Assembly (NCBI GenBank): GCA_036377595.1
Contig: DASUYB010000013.1
Span: 1-33,553, forward strand
Reading direction: 5' to 3'
DNA from: Longimicrobium sp.
GTDB lineage: Bacteria; Gemmatimonadota; Gemmatimonadetes; Longimicrobiales; Longimicrobiaceae
Length of the DNA stretch: 33,553 nucleotides
The position numbers and the translations under genes were made by a program. A model generated the notes under the pieces. That model saw nothing but the letters and a program-made list of their open reading frames with translations, made no database searches and had not been told where the DNA came from. Shown here in pieces: positions 26,850 through 33,553 of this stretch. Numbering within the stretch: position 1 is the first letter of the stretch; each line of letters opens with the position of its first letter.

Positions 26850-26921
26850 TCTCACGCAGAGGGCGCAGAGGTCGCAGAGAAGGAATCGGTTCTCTGCGTC
26901 CTCTGCGCCCTCTGCGTGAGA
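26850..26921. repeat. Intergenic long inverted repeat, copy 6 (CGCAGAG type)
   Basis: Arms 26850-26880 and 26891-26921 (31 bp) differ at one position, with a 10-base loop. The arm opens with TCTCACGCAGAGGGCGCAGAG. It lies inside an apparent operon, 74 bases past the HlyD stop and 31 bases before the C39 transporter start, so it may modulate the downstream genes. Confidence 0.92.
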
Positions 26922-26995
26922 AAAAGGATCACCCGATCCCGCGCGAATCCCGGGGATCGGGAAGGAAGGCGAGCGCGGGGACCGGGAGCGCATCC

Positions 26996-28255
26996 TCATC
27001 CCCCCGCCAGGCGGCGGAAGATGGGAAGGACGAGCGCCACGGGCCGCACCTCGCGCAGGGTGATCTGTGCCTTGCAGAGGGTGCCGCTGCGCACCTCCAG
27101 CGGCGGGCCGGCTGGGCTCGACCAGCGGTAGCGGCTGACCGTGCGCGGGTCGGGGATCAGGTCGGCGTGCACCTCGTAGGGCGCGCCGGTGCCGGCCAGC
27201 GCCTGCGCCAGCGCCTCGTTCTTCAGCACCCGCGCCAGCCCCTCGGGGGTGGCCGGGAAGTCGGAGACGTAGGTGACCGTGCCCAGCATCAGCCCGTACT
27301 CCTCCTCGCGCACGGTGCTGGGGGCGATCTGGATGCGCATCCCCGGGCGGATCTTCTTCCCCGCGTCGGACGACACGTAGACGATGGCCTCCAGGTCCTT
27401 CACCGTACGCCCCACGGGGTCGATGCGGACGACGGGGCGGCCGCGCTCCACCACGTGCCCCTGCTCGGCCATCACCTCCACCACCCGCCCCGTGTAGGGC
27501 GACACGACATTCGAGGTGCGCTCGAGCTCCGCCTCCAGCCGCTGCACCTCGCGCTGCGCCTCTTCCACCTGCAACTGCCCGGTCAGCAGCGAGGCGTCGG
27601 TGCGCTGGCGCACCGCCACCTGGTCGGCGTCGAGCTGCTTCAGCTGGCTCTGCGCCTGGCGGATCTGCTCCTGCACGTTCTGGTACTCCTGGCGCGTGCT
27701 GAGCAGCGTCTGCCGGGTCACCAGCCCGTCGCGCACCAGCCGCTCCTGGCTCTCCATCTTCTGCTCCAGCAGCTGCAGCGTCTGCTGGCTGGCGCGGATC
27801 CCCGCCTCGAGGTTGCTGCGCTGCTGCGACGCGTACGAGGCCTGCACCGAGCGCTCGCGCGAGGCCGACTGGGCGGTGCGCTGCTGCGAGAGCCGCAGGT
27901 CTTCCAGGTGGTTGCGCGCCTCGGTGAGCTTGTCCTGCAGCTCCGGCTGCGCCACCCGGGCCACCACCTGCCCCTCGTTCACCGTCTCGCCCACGTTCAC
28001 CGCCACGTCGGTCACCCGCCCGCCCTCCAGCGGCACCACCTCGTAGATCCCCCCGCTCTTCACCAGGATCCCCTGCCCGGGGATCTTCTCGGGGACCGCG
28101 CCGGCCACCCCCCAGCTCACCGTCACCGCCAGCAGCAGGGCGATGGCGCCCAGCGCCAGCCACCCGCCGGGGGTGGTGGCCTGCATGGCTTGGTCGAGCT
28201 GCTCGGGGCTGGCCAGCCGGTCGAGCGACACCTTGCGGAAGATGCTGTCGGCCAT
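26996..28255 (-). CDS. HlyD-type membrane fusion protein (NHLP secretion protein)
   Basis: 419 residues. A cytoplasmic start (MADSIFRKVSLDRLASPEQL), one membrane helix (LALGAIALLLAVTVSWGVAG, about 32-51), then a lipoyl/barrel part (VPLEGGRVTDVAVNVGETV), a long Gln/Glu/Arg-rich coiled coil (about 108-245) and the second half-barrel (SPYTGRVVEVMAEQGHVVER). This is the periplasmic adaptor that links the inner-membrane ABC exporters to TolC. The ATG at 28255 shares one base with the TolC stop (TGATG), so the two genes are coupled. Confidence 0.93.
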   Translation of the reverse strand: MADSIFRKVSLDRLASPEQLDQAMQATTPGGWLALGAIALLLAVTVSWGVAGAVPEKIPGQGILVKSGGIYEVVPLEGGRVTDVAVNVGETVNEGQVVARVAQPELQDKLTEARNHLEDLRLSQQRTAQSASRERSVQASYASQQRSNLEAGIRASQQTLQLLEQKMESQERLVRDGLVTRQTLLSTRQEYQNVQEQIRQAQSQLKQLDADQVAVRQRTDASLLTGQLQVEEAQREVQRLEAELERTSNVVSPYTGRVVEVMAEQGHVVERGRPVVRIDPVGRTVKDLEAIVYVSSDAGKKIRPGMRIQIAPSTVREEEYGLMLGTVTYVSDFPATPEGLARVLKNEALAQALAGTGAPYEVHADLIPDPRTVSRYRWSSPAGPPLEVRSGTLCKAQITLREVRPVALVLPIFRRLAGG

Positions 28256-29823
28256 CAGCGGCTCGCCTCGGCTGCGGCGGGTGGGGGGGATGGAGATTCG
28301 GCCAGCGGCGACGCGTCGGCCGCGGCGCGGCCGCCGGCGTCGCGCACCAGCGCCCCGGTCTCGAACGCCAGCCGGGCGCGCGCGGCGGCGTAGCGCTGCT
28401 GCGTGGAGATGCGCGACAGGAGCGCGCCGGTGAGCTGGTCCTCGGCCTGGATCACGTCGAACAGCGTCGACATCCCCAGCTGGAACTTGCGCTCCTCGTT
28501 CTCCACCGAGGTGCGCGAGAGGGCCACGGCCTCGTCAGCCCGCTCCATCTCCTCCTGCCCGTGCCTGAGCGCCTCCGCGGCGACCGCCACGCCCGCGCGG
28601 ATGCGGCGCTCCAGCTCCTCGGCGGCCACCTGGCCCTGGCGCTGCAGGGCGCGGCTCTGCGCGGCCCCGCCCGCGGCGGCCGAGTTCCCCAGCGCGGCCT
28701 GCCAGCTCACCTCCAGCGAGGCGCTCCAGGTGTTCAGGTCGCGGTAGAAGGGGGTCACCAGCGACGACCACGCCTCGCCGGGGACGGCGCCGGTGTAGCC
28801 CACGGAGAGCTGGAGGTCGAGCCGCGGCCGCGTGCCCGCCTGCGCGGCGTCGGCCAGGACGCCGGCCGCCCGCACCGCCTGCCGCGCGGCGGCCAGGTCG
28901 GCGCGGCGCTCCAGCGCCTGCCGCACCAGCGCGCCCGTCTCCGCCCCCGCCCCGCGGGTGATGGAGGGGAGCGGCGTGGCGGGGAGGGCGAGCGTGGAGA
29001 TGGCGTCGCCTTCCAGCCCCATCACCAGCCCCAGCGTGCTGCGCGCCTCCACCAGCTCCTGCTCGGCGGCGGACCGCGCCGCCTGCCGCGTCGCCAGCGC
29101 GGCCAGGAGGGGGTTGAGGTCGGCCTGCGCGCGCTCCTGCGCCGCGACGAGGATGCGCGTCTGCTCCACCAGCCGGCGGGCACGCGCCTCGGCCTGCCGC
29201 TGCACCTCGAGCCGCTCGGCCGCGGCGGCGTAGGCCCAGTAGGCGTCGGCCGCGTCGAGCGCGCCCACCGCCGTGGCATGCAGCAGGTCCGCCCGTGCCG
29301 CGTCCGACGTGGCCGCCGCCGCGCGCTCGGGCGCGGCCAGCTGGCCGCCGGCGCCGCGCAGCAGCGGCAGCTGCATCACCATCGACACCGACGCGGTGTT
29401 GTTGCGCCCGGTGGCGTCGGGGCTGAACTCGCGCCGCGTGGCCCGCACCTCGGGGGAGACGGAGAGGCCGGAGCGGAAGCGGCGCTCCAGCGCCACCCCG
29501 TACGATGACGCCAGCGTGCGCGAGGGGAGCACGGAGTCGGCGCCGCGGCCGGTCCACCCCAGCGTGTTGTCGCGCGTGCTGGTGACGAACGAGGTGAGCG
29601 TGGGGTCGAACGCCCCCCGCGCGGCGCGCGCCGCGCCCAGCGCGCCGGCCAGTTGCTCGCGCGCCAGCCGCACTCCGCCCGAGCGGTCGGCCGCCGCGTC
29701 CAGCGCCTGCTGCAGCGTGAGCCCGGGCTGCGGCGCCTGCGCCCACGCGCGCGGCGGGGCCCCGGCGGCGGCCAGTGCCGCCGCCAGGGCCGCGATCTCC
29801 CGGCTCGGGAATGCCCGCCGCAT
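28255..29823 (-). CDS. TolC-family outer membrane efflux protein
   Basis: 522 residues with a signal peptide (MRRAFPSREIAALAAALAAA, then GAPPRAWAQA). Two related halves of helical, coiled-coil-type sequence follow (LTLQQALDAAADRSGG; later ATRQAARSAAEQELVEARS; EEMERADEAVALSRTSVEN), and FQLGMSTLFDVIQAEDQL is the conserved 'GxxxxxDVLxAE' segment of outer membrane efflux proteins. It should provide the exit duct for the exporter encoded downstream. ATG 29823 follows the NHLP precursor stop after 5 bases (TGAGGCGTATG), so precursor and exporter are in one operon. A Pro/Ala-rich tail ends the protein. Confidence 0.93.
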   Translation of the reverse strand: MRRAFPSREIAALAAALAAAGAPPRAWAQAPQPGLTLQQALDAAADRSGGVRLAREQLAGALGAARAARGAFDPTLTSFVTSTRDNTLGWTGRGADSVLPSRTLASSYGVALERRFRSGLSVSPEVRATRREFSPDATGRNNTASVSMVMQLPLLRGAGGQLAAPERAAAATSDAARADLLHATAVGALDAADAYWAYAAAAERLEVQRQAEARARRLVEQTRILVAAQERAQADLNPLLAALATRQAARSAAEQELVEARSTLGLVMGLEGDAISTLALPATPLPSITRGAGAETGALVRQALERRADLAAARQAVRAAGVLADAAQAGTRPRLDLQLSVGYTGAVPGEAWSSLVTPFYRDLNTWSASLEVSWQAALGNSAAAGGAAQSRALQRQGQVAAEELERRIRAGVAVAAEALRHGQEEMERADEAVALSRTSVENEERKFQLGMSTLFDVIQAEDQLTGALLSRISTQQRYAAARARLAFETGALVRDAGGRAAADASPLAESPSPPPAAAEASR

Positions 29824-29828
29824 ACGCC

Positions 29829-30173
29829 TCAGGGCTTGAGCGGGTCGGGCGGGGGCGGCGGGGGAGGAGGAGGCGGGTCGTCGCTCCACGTGCCGTCGCC
29901 GCCGGCGGCCTCTTCCAGCTCGTCCTCGCTCAGCTCGTCGGTGTCGCGCGCCGGGTCGGGGAGCACCACCAGCGCGTCGAGGTCGCGCGGCCGCTCGACG
30001 AAGCGCACCCGGTAGCCGGCGGGAAGGGTGATCCCCAGCGTCTCGCGGAGCGCCCGCGCCGGGTCCGTCAGCAGCGCGTGGCGGAACTCCGGGTCGTGGG
30101 CGGCGCGGTCCGCCACCCTTTCCCACCCCGGCTCGCGGGGCGGGCCTGAAGAACCGGTCGGGTGTGGCGGCAT
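29829..30173 (-). CDS. NHLP-leader RiPP precursor with deca-proline core
   Basis: 114 residues. WERVADRAAHDPEFRHALL, TDPARALRETLGITLPAGY and RVRFVERPRDLDALVVLPDP form a nitrile-hydratase-like leader peptide (NHLP). LSEDELEEAAGG (81-92) ends it at a double glycine. The 22-residue core starts DGTWSDD, then has ten consecutive prolines (P100-P109) and ends DPLKP. The proline codons are mixed (CCG, CCT, CCC), so this is not a simple slippage run. It has no Cys and only one Thr and one Ser, so the usual TOMM or thioether chemistry is not obvious. Translating the run should need EF-P. GGAGACGACC precedes ATG 30173 and a good sigma-54 promoter lies 52 bases upstream. It is the first gene of the TolC/HlyD/ABC operon. 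Confidence 0.88.
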   Translation of the reverse strand: MPPHPTGSSGPPREPGWERVADRAAHDPEFRHALLTDPARALRETLGITLPAGYRVRFVERPRDLDALVVLPDPARDTDELSEDELEEAAGGDGTWSDDPPPPPPPPPPDPLKP

Positions 30174-30223
30174 GGTCGTCTCCGGCGTCGGGTGCGGGGG
30201 CCTGCTCGGGCGGCGGTATCCGG

Positions 30224-30239
30224 GGCAACGAGCGTTCCC
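30224..30239 (-). promoter_or_regulatory. Putative sigma-54 promoter of the NHLP precursor/exporter operon
   Basis: The minus strand reads GGGAACGctcgTTGCC. Against TGGCACG-N4-TTGCW it keeps GG, A, C, G and the full TTGC with exact spacing (9 of 11 defined bases). The GC is 52 bases before the start codon at 30173, which places the transcription start near 30213 with a leader of about 40 bases. Confidence 0.65.
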
Positions 30240-30253
30240 GCCGCGGTTCGGTT

Positions 30254-30296
30254 CGGAGATGTGGAAGTCGTTGCGGTGGAATCGGTTACATCTCCG
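30254..30296. promoter_or_regulatory. 9-bp dyad between the dyad pair and the sigma-54 promoter
   Basis: CGGAGATGT at 30254-30262 is the exact reverse complement of ACATCTCCG at 30288-30296, 25 bases apart. It lies between the promoter (30224-30239) and the upstream dyads (30321-30357), where a second regulator could bind. Confidence 0.4.
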
Positions 30297-30320
30297 TCCA
30301 CTTATCCGGACGGATACGGC

Positions 30321-30357
30321 TGGAGCCCGGCCTCTATCGAGTAGAAGCCGGGCTCCA
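30321..30357. promoter_or_regulatory. Tandem dyad, putative activator-binding site of the exporter operon
   Basis: TGGAGCCCGGCCTCTA at 30321-30336 and TAGAAGCCGGGCTCCA at 30342-30357 lie 21 bp apart, two helical turns. Together they can also fold as an 11-bp hairpin (TGGAGCCCGGC/GCCGGGCTCCA, 15-base loop), so a terminator role for the gene upstream is an alternative reading. The first copy is 96 bases upstream of the -12 GC of the sigma-54 promoter. Confidence 0.55.
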
Positions 30358-30497
30358 CCCCGCGGGCGGGAACGCGCCCGCCCACGTGGTCCGCGCGGGG
30401 GGACGAGGAGGACGCGGGGCGCCGCCCGGCGCCGCCGCGTTCCGCCGTCTCCGTGCCGCGCGGGGCCGTCGTGCCTGGTTCCGCGGTCCGGGGGAGA

Positions 30498-30671
30498 TCA
30501 GCCGCGGATCGGCGTTCCCGCGGGCTGCGTGGTGGCGCCGCGCGCGTCCGCCGGCTCACCTGCCGGCCAGGCGCGCGCCAGCCCGCCCGCCACCTGGTCG
30601 AGCTGCTCCAGGTCCAGCTCGTCGTCGGGCAGGGAGGCGATGCCTCCCGGCACGCGGATGCGCTCTTCCAT
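30498..30671 (-). CDS. RiPP precursor peptide G (Gly-Gly leader, no Cys)
   Basis: 57 residues. The leader MEERIRVPGGIASLPDDELD runs into LEQLDQVAGG, the same end as the precursors behind the radical SAM gene (LEVEELDQVAGG). The core LARAWPAGEPADARGATTQ, then PAGTPIRG, has no cysteine, one Trp, four prolines and three threonines. GGAGGCCTGAGC precedes ATG 30671. It begins 2 bases after the stop of the 381-residue gene (TGAGCATG), so translation is probably coupled; that protein may modify or handle it. Export by the C39 transporter is inferred from the Gly-Gly site. Confidence 0.82.
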   Translation of the reverse strand: MEERIRVPGGIASLPDDELDLEQLDQVAGGLARAWPAGEPADARGATTQPAGTPIRG

Positions 30672-30673
30672 GC

Positions 30674-31819
30674 TCAGGCCTCCTCTCCCTCGCGGTTGAC
30701 CCGGGCCGTGTGCCGCGCGGCCAGGTATGCCTTGGGCTGCGCCGGGCAGCCGTCCTGGAACACCAGCTTCACGTGGTTCACCCGCCGCACCAGCAGGCTG
30801 CGCCAGGGCTGGTGCGGCAGCACCGTGGCCGTCCACCCCGGCCACGCCTCCAGCGCCGCCACCTTCTCGGCCGCCGCGCCGGCCAGCGCGCGCAGCCACG
30901 CGGCCTCGCGGATCCCGCCCTCCAGCTGCGCGCGGCGGTGCAGCGGCACCTCCACCCCCAGCCGCGCCCCCGCGCCGCCGTCGCGCGCGTCGAGGTGCAC
31001 GTAGCCGGGAACCGGGCCGGGCCCGTGCTCGGTGCCGCCGCCCAGCGCGCGGAGGACGGGGGCCACGTCGCCCGGCCACCCGGCGCGGTGGAGGTACTCC
31101 TCCAGCGCGCCCGCGTCCACGCCGGCCGCGCACACGCGGATGGCGCCGTCGCCGCGGCCGGGGAAAAAGCCGGCGTAGACCATCCGCGCGCCGGCCGGGA
31201 GCGCCTCCATGCACCGCCGCACCGCGCGGATCGATCCCGACGGCGGAGGCCGCCCGCAGAGCCGCGCGCCGGCCGCCGCGGCGTGCGCCGTCCACTCCGC
31301 CGGCCCCGCGCCGCGCAGCGACAGCCACGAGAGGTCGACGAAGGTCCCCGGCTCGTCCAGGCGCAGCTCGCCCCCCTCCAGGTCAAGCTCCACCCAGAGC
31401 GAGCTGGCCGCGCGGTGGAAGATGGAGCGCGGGTCGGCCCACTCGCCGCAGAAGCGCCGCAGCCGCGTCCACCCGGGCCGGTCGGCCAGCGGGGCGGGAA
31501 GCGGGATGGCGTGGTTCACGCCGGCCAGGATCTCGCGCCCCGGCTCGCGCACGTGCAGCACCGCGTCGACCCGCGCCGCGCCGGCGTCCAGCCGGCACTC
31601 CAGGTACAGCTCGTCCGTCACCGCCGCGGGGATCTGCGCCAGCGCCGCGCGCAGCGCTTCCCGGGCGCGGGGGCTCGCCAGCGCGGGGGGAAGGTGCGGC
31701 TCCAGCACCTCCAGCGTCTCCGACAGCGGAGCGCGCACGAACCCGTCCCCCCCCGGCGCGGGGCGCCGCCGCGCGCGTGGCGCGGGGGCCTTGGGAAGCT
31801 CCGAGGCGGTGAGGTGCAT
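30674..31819 (-). CDS. Unrecognised protein coupled to precursor G, candidate RiPP enzyme or partner
   Basis: 381 residues from ATG 31819, which follows GGGGGAGGGA, a strong ribosome binding site; the open frame upstream (to 32059) is not protein-like. I recognise no family. It is soluble, with no signal peptide or membrane segment. Notable stretches: LRRFCGEWADPRSIFHRAAS, SLWVELDLEG, SIRAVRRCMEALPAGARMVY, GGTEHGPGPVPGYVHLDARD and, near the end, VRRVNHVKLVFQDGCPAQPK. No Walker, HExxH, radical SAM or ATP-grasp motif is visible. The tight coupling with precursor G and a near-consensus sigma-54 promoter tie it to the RiPP cluster. A modifying enzyme, a leader-binding partner or an immunity protein are all possible. 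Confidence 0.8.
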   Translation of the reverse strand: MHLTASELPKAPAPRARRRPAPGGDGFVRAPLSETLEVLEPHLPPALASPRAREALRAALAQIPAAVTDELYLECRLDAGAARVDAVLHVREPGREILAGVNHAIPLPAPLADRPGWTRLRRFCGEWADPRSIFHRAASSLWVELDLEGGELRLDEPGTFVDLSWLSLRGAGPAEWTAHAAAAGARLCGRPPPSGSIRAVRRCMEALPAGARMVYAGFFPGRGDGAIRVCAAGVDAGALEEYLHRAGWPGDVAPVLRALGGGTEHGPGPVPGYVHLDARDGGAGARLGVEVPLHRRAQLEGGIREAAWLRALAGAAAEKVAALEAWPGWTATVLPHQPWRSLLVRRVNHVKLVFQDGCPAQPKAYLAARHTARVNREGEEA

Positions 31820-31870
31820 TCCCTCCCCCCGCTGCAGGCCATCGGACGAACCGCACGGCCGGTTGGGATC

Positions 31871-31886
31871 GGCAACGGGCGTGCCG
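31871..31886 (-). promoter_or_regulatory. Near-consensus sigma-54 promoter of the 381-residue gene
   Basis: The minus strand reads CGGCACGcccgTTGCC. Against TGGCACG-N4-TTGCW it differs only at the first T and the final W. The GC is 53 bases before ATG 31819, giving an expected start near 31860. It is the best -24/-12 match in the window. Confidence 0.75.
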
Positions 31887-31962
31887 GATTGGACGAAATG
31901 GGCAACCCCTTCTCCCGCTTGCGGTTGGCGTTCCCCCGCAGGCTGTTCGCTCGGGCGGGGCC

Positions 31963-31998
31963 TAGAGGCGGCGGGCCGCGGGTAGAGCCCCACGTCTA
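31963..31998. promoter_or_regulatory. Dyad plus partial copy, putative activator-binding site of the 381-residue gene
   Basis: TAGAGCCCCACGTCTA at 31983-31998 is close to the dyad at 17131-17146 (13 of 16 positions identical). A partial copy with an intact left half, TAGAGGCGGCGGG, begins at 31963, 20 bp away. The full dyad is 111 bases upstream of the -12 GC, the same distance as at the maturase operon. The rest of 31820-32097 is gene-free and must also hold the promoter of the plus-strand DUF892 gene. Confidence 0.55.
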
Positions 31999-32097
31999 TC
32001 CGACACGCGCCTGTCCCGGGCGGTGGTACACGCCGTGCAGCCTCCTTCGCCCCTCGCACGAGCGGAAGGAGACGGGCCCGTAGCCAAAGGAGGGACG

Positions 32098-32604
32098 ATG
32101 TCGATGGACTCGCTGAAGGACCTGTACGTGGAGCAGCTGCGCGACCTGTACAGCGCCGAGACCCAGATCCTCAAGGCGCTGCCGATGATGGCCGAGCGGG
32201 CGCACAACCCCGAGCTGAGGAGCGCGTTCCTGGAGCACGAGCGGGTGACGCACGACCAGGTGAAGCGGCTCGAGGCCATCTTCGACGGGATGGGCGAGAA
32301 GCCGGGCGGCCACCACTGCAAGGGGATGGAGGGGCTGCTGAAGGAAGGGCAGGAGATGGTGAAGGAGAAGGGCGACCCCGACACCATCGACGCGGGGCTG
32401 ATCGCCGCGGCGCAGCGGGTGGAGCACTACGAGATCGCCGGCTACGGCTGCGTGCGCACCTACGCCGACCGGCTGGGGATGGCCGACCACGCGCGCACCC
32501 TGCAGCAGACGCTCGACGAGGAAGGCGACACCGACCACCGCCTGACCGCGCTCGCCGAGACCATCATCAACCCCCGCGCGCAGCAGGGAGACGGCTACCG
32601 CTGA
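32098..32604 (+). CDS. Ferritin-like DUF892 protein (YciE/YciF family)
   Basis: 168 residues of mainly helical sequence: MSMDSLKDLYVEQLRDLYSA, then ETQILKALPMMAERAHNPEL, then HERVTHDQVKRLEAIFDGMG, HHCKGMEGLLKEGQEMV and AAQRVEHYEIAGYGCVRTYA. The Glu and His positions (ETQ, EHERVTHD, EHYE) are those of the ferritin-like four-helix bundle of PF05974. The family is induced by stress and may bind a di-iron site; its role is unsettled. ATG 32098 follows AAAGGAGGGACG, a strong ribosome binding site that rules out the upstream frame. A perfect hairpin repeat starts 15 bases after the stop. Confidence 0.92.
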   Translation: MSMDSLKDLYVEQLRDLYSAETQILKALPMMAERAHNPELRSAFLEHERVTHDQVKRLEAIFDGMGEKPGGHHCKGMEGLLKEGQEMVKEKGDPDTIDAGLIAAAQRVEHYEIAGYGCVRTYADRLGMADHARTLQQTLDEEGDTDHRLTALAETIINPRAQQGDGYR

Positions 32605-32618
32605 TCCGGCTGTAAAGG

Positions 32619-32693
32619 ATCTCACGCAGAGTCAGCAGGGTCAGCAGAGGAACTGCGGTTTTCTCTGCTGACCCTGCTGACTCTGCGTGAGAT
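32619..32693. repeat. Intergenic long inverted repeat, copy 7 (perfect)
   Basis: Arms 32619-32649 and 32663-32693 are perfectly complementary over 31 bp with a 13-base loop. The arm opens with ATCTCACGCAGAG but continues with GTCAGCAGG units seen in no other copy, and both arms carry the change. Confidence 0.95.
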
Positions 32694-32743
32694 AATCTTC
32701 TTCGAATCTCGGAACGAGAAGGATCTCTGCGTGGGAAATCTCT

Positions 32744-33127
32744 TCAGCTGTCGTCGTGCGCGCGGTGGCGGAGGTCTTCGAGGGTAGCGATGTCTTTGCG
32801 CCAGACGGTCTTGAGCACCGGGTGCAGGTCCATGTAGCTGCGCAGCCCGTCCACCAGCGCGTCCAGGTTCACCCCCGCGAAGTCGTCCTCGAACGAGGCG
32901 TCCTCCCGCGCGGAGCCGTTCGCCTCCCCGGGCGCGGCGCCGTCGCCGGGGGGCGCGGTGCCGAGCCAGACCACGTTGCCGTCGGGATACTGGATCCCCA
33001 GCCGCTCGCCGTCGGTGGCGTAGCTCACGGCGCCCTCCCACGGCATCACGTCGCGGACCTCGCGGCCGTCGGCGTCGGTGCGCGGGAGGTAGAAGCGGTC
33101 GGGGAGTCGGATGGCGCGGGCGGTCAT
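32744..33127 (-). CDS. Hypothetical protein
   Basis: 127 residues from ATG 33127 (a GTG at 33133 would add two). MTARAIRLPDRFYLPRTDAD, EVRDVMPWEGAVSYATDGER and LGIQYPDGNVVWLGTAPPGD suggest a small beta-rich front, followed by an acidic Gly/Ala linker and a helical end (VNLDALVDGLRSYMDLHPVL, KTVWRKDIATLEDLRHRAHD). I see no known motif, signal peptide or membrane helix. It starts 75 bases after the stop of the partial gene at 33202, on the same strand, and may be cotranscribed with it. Confidence 0.65.
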   Translation of the reverse strand: MTARAIRLPDRFYLPRTDADGREVRDVMPWEGAVSYATDGERLGIQYPDGNVVWLGTAPPGDGAAPGEANGSAREDASFEDDFAGVNLDALVDGLRSYMDLHPVLKTVWRKDIATLEDLRHRAHDDS

Positions 33128-33201
33128 GGGCACGGCGATGGCTCGGGTCCGCGGGCCTGCTTGTACAAGGGGCGCCCCCGCATGGAGGCGCCCCGGACTG
33201 C

Positions 33202-33553
33202 TCAGACGACCGACACCGGACGGGCCCGGCCGTGCGCCGGGGCCGCTGCGGTTCCGGGCGCCTCCGCTGTTTCCAGGGCCTCGGGGTGGATCCGCTCGAG
33301 CTGCGCGCGCACCTCCACGAAGCGCTGCGCCTGGGCCACCAGCCCGCGCCGCTCCAGGAAGGTGTTCAGGTGCTGCAGCACCGAGCAGAGCGACTCGTGG
33401 CGCTCCTCCACGCGCCGCAGCCGCCGGATCTCGCGCACCAGCCGCAGCGCCGCGTCGGGGTGCAGCGCGGCGATGTAGCGCTGGTCCTCGTCCAGCAGCT
33501 CGCCGTCGCGCTCCACCACGTACAGGTACTCGTCGCCGGTCTCGGGCGCGTGC
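33202..33553 (-). CDS. Hypothetical protein, 5' end beyond window
   Basis: The frame is open from the right edge and reads HAPETGDEYLYVVERDGELL, then DEDQRYIAALHPDAALRLVR, EIRRLRRVEERHESLCSVLQ and HLNTFLERRGLVAQAQRFVE, with an Ala/Pro tail. A GTG at 33519 could start it, but EYLYVVERDGELL reads as a continuous strand, so the true start probably lies outside. It is helical and charged, possibly coiled-coil. I do not recognise the family. Confidence 0.65.
   Translation of the reverse strand, partial: HAPETGDEYLYVVERDGELLDEDQRYIAALHPDAALRLVREIRRLRRVEERHESLCSVLQHLNTFLERRGLVAQAQRFVEVRAQLERIHPEALETAEAPGTAAAPAHGRARPVSVV

Noticed and set aside
24632-28393. 1253-residue plus-strand open frame across the ABC and HlyD genes
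   Set aside because: It overlaps the stops and starts of two well-supported genes on the other strand, and its translation is repetitive His/Gln/Arg/Pro with no domain. A shadow frame.

Overview
The window is a GC-rich (about 70%) bacterial chromosome segment. The gene content, the very GC-biased codon use and a family of long intergenic inverted repeats suggest a Gemmatimonadota member, perhaps of the Longimicrobiaceae. That placement is from memory and no marker search was run.

Positions 1-13.5 kb look like ordinary chromosome. They hold an IS630-family transposase cut by the window edge (minus), a small unknown protein, alaS (minus), a 59-residue membrane/zinc-ribbon protein, an MgtC/DUF4010-type membrane protein, a 2TM-domain protein, a YncE/phosphoesterase lipoprotein (plus), a YihY/BrkB membrane protein, an unknown protein and an S41-type peptidase. 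Positions 32-33.6 kb are again ordinary: a DUF892 ferritin-like protein and two unknown proteins.

From about 31.8 kb down to 13.6 kb every gene is on the minus strand and forms one peptide natural product (RiPP) cluster. In transcription order: (1) an unrecognised 381-residue protein and a 57-residue Gly-Gly-leader peptide; (2) an NHLP-leader precursor with a core of ten consecutive prolines, then TolC, HlyD, a C39 peptidase-ABC exporter and the second NHLP-type ABC exporter; (3) a branched-chain-type substrate-binding lipoprotein overlapping an HEAAH-motif protein; (4) a sigma-54 activator (bEBP); (5) a radical SAM/SPASM maturase followed by four near-identical short precursors sharing the core NxNC[YH]SCTCP, one divergent six-cysteine precursor and two decayed copies.

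The most interesting result is regulatory. Upstream of units 1, 2 and 5 I see a sigma-54 -24/-12 promoter-like sequence 48-53 bases before the start codon. About 100 bases further upstream lies a dyad of the form TRGAGCCCSRSSTCTA, paired with a second (sometimes partial) copy 20-21 bp away. That is where activator-binding sites for a bEBP would sit, and a bEBP is encoded inside the cluster. The inference is that one activator co-ordinates maturation, two kinds of precursor and export. The modification chemistry, the role of the 381-residue protein, the poly-proline core and the HEAAH protein cannot be assigned from sequence alone.

Seven copies of a long hairpin repeat with compensating arm changes lie between genes across the window, six of them close behind stop codons.
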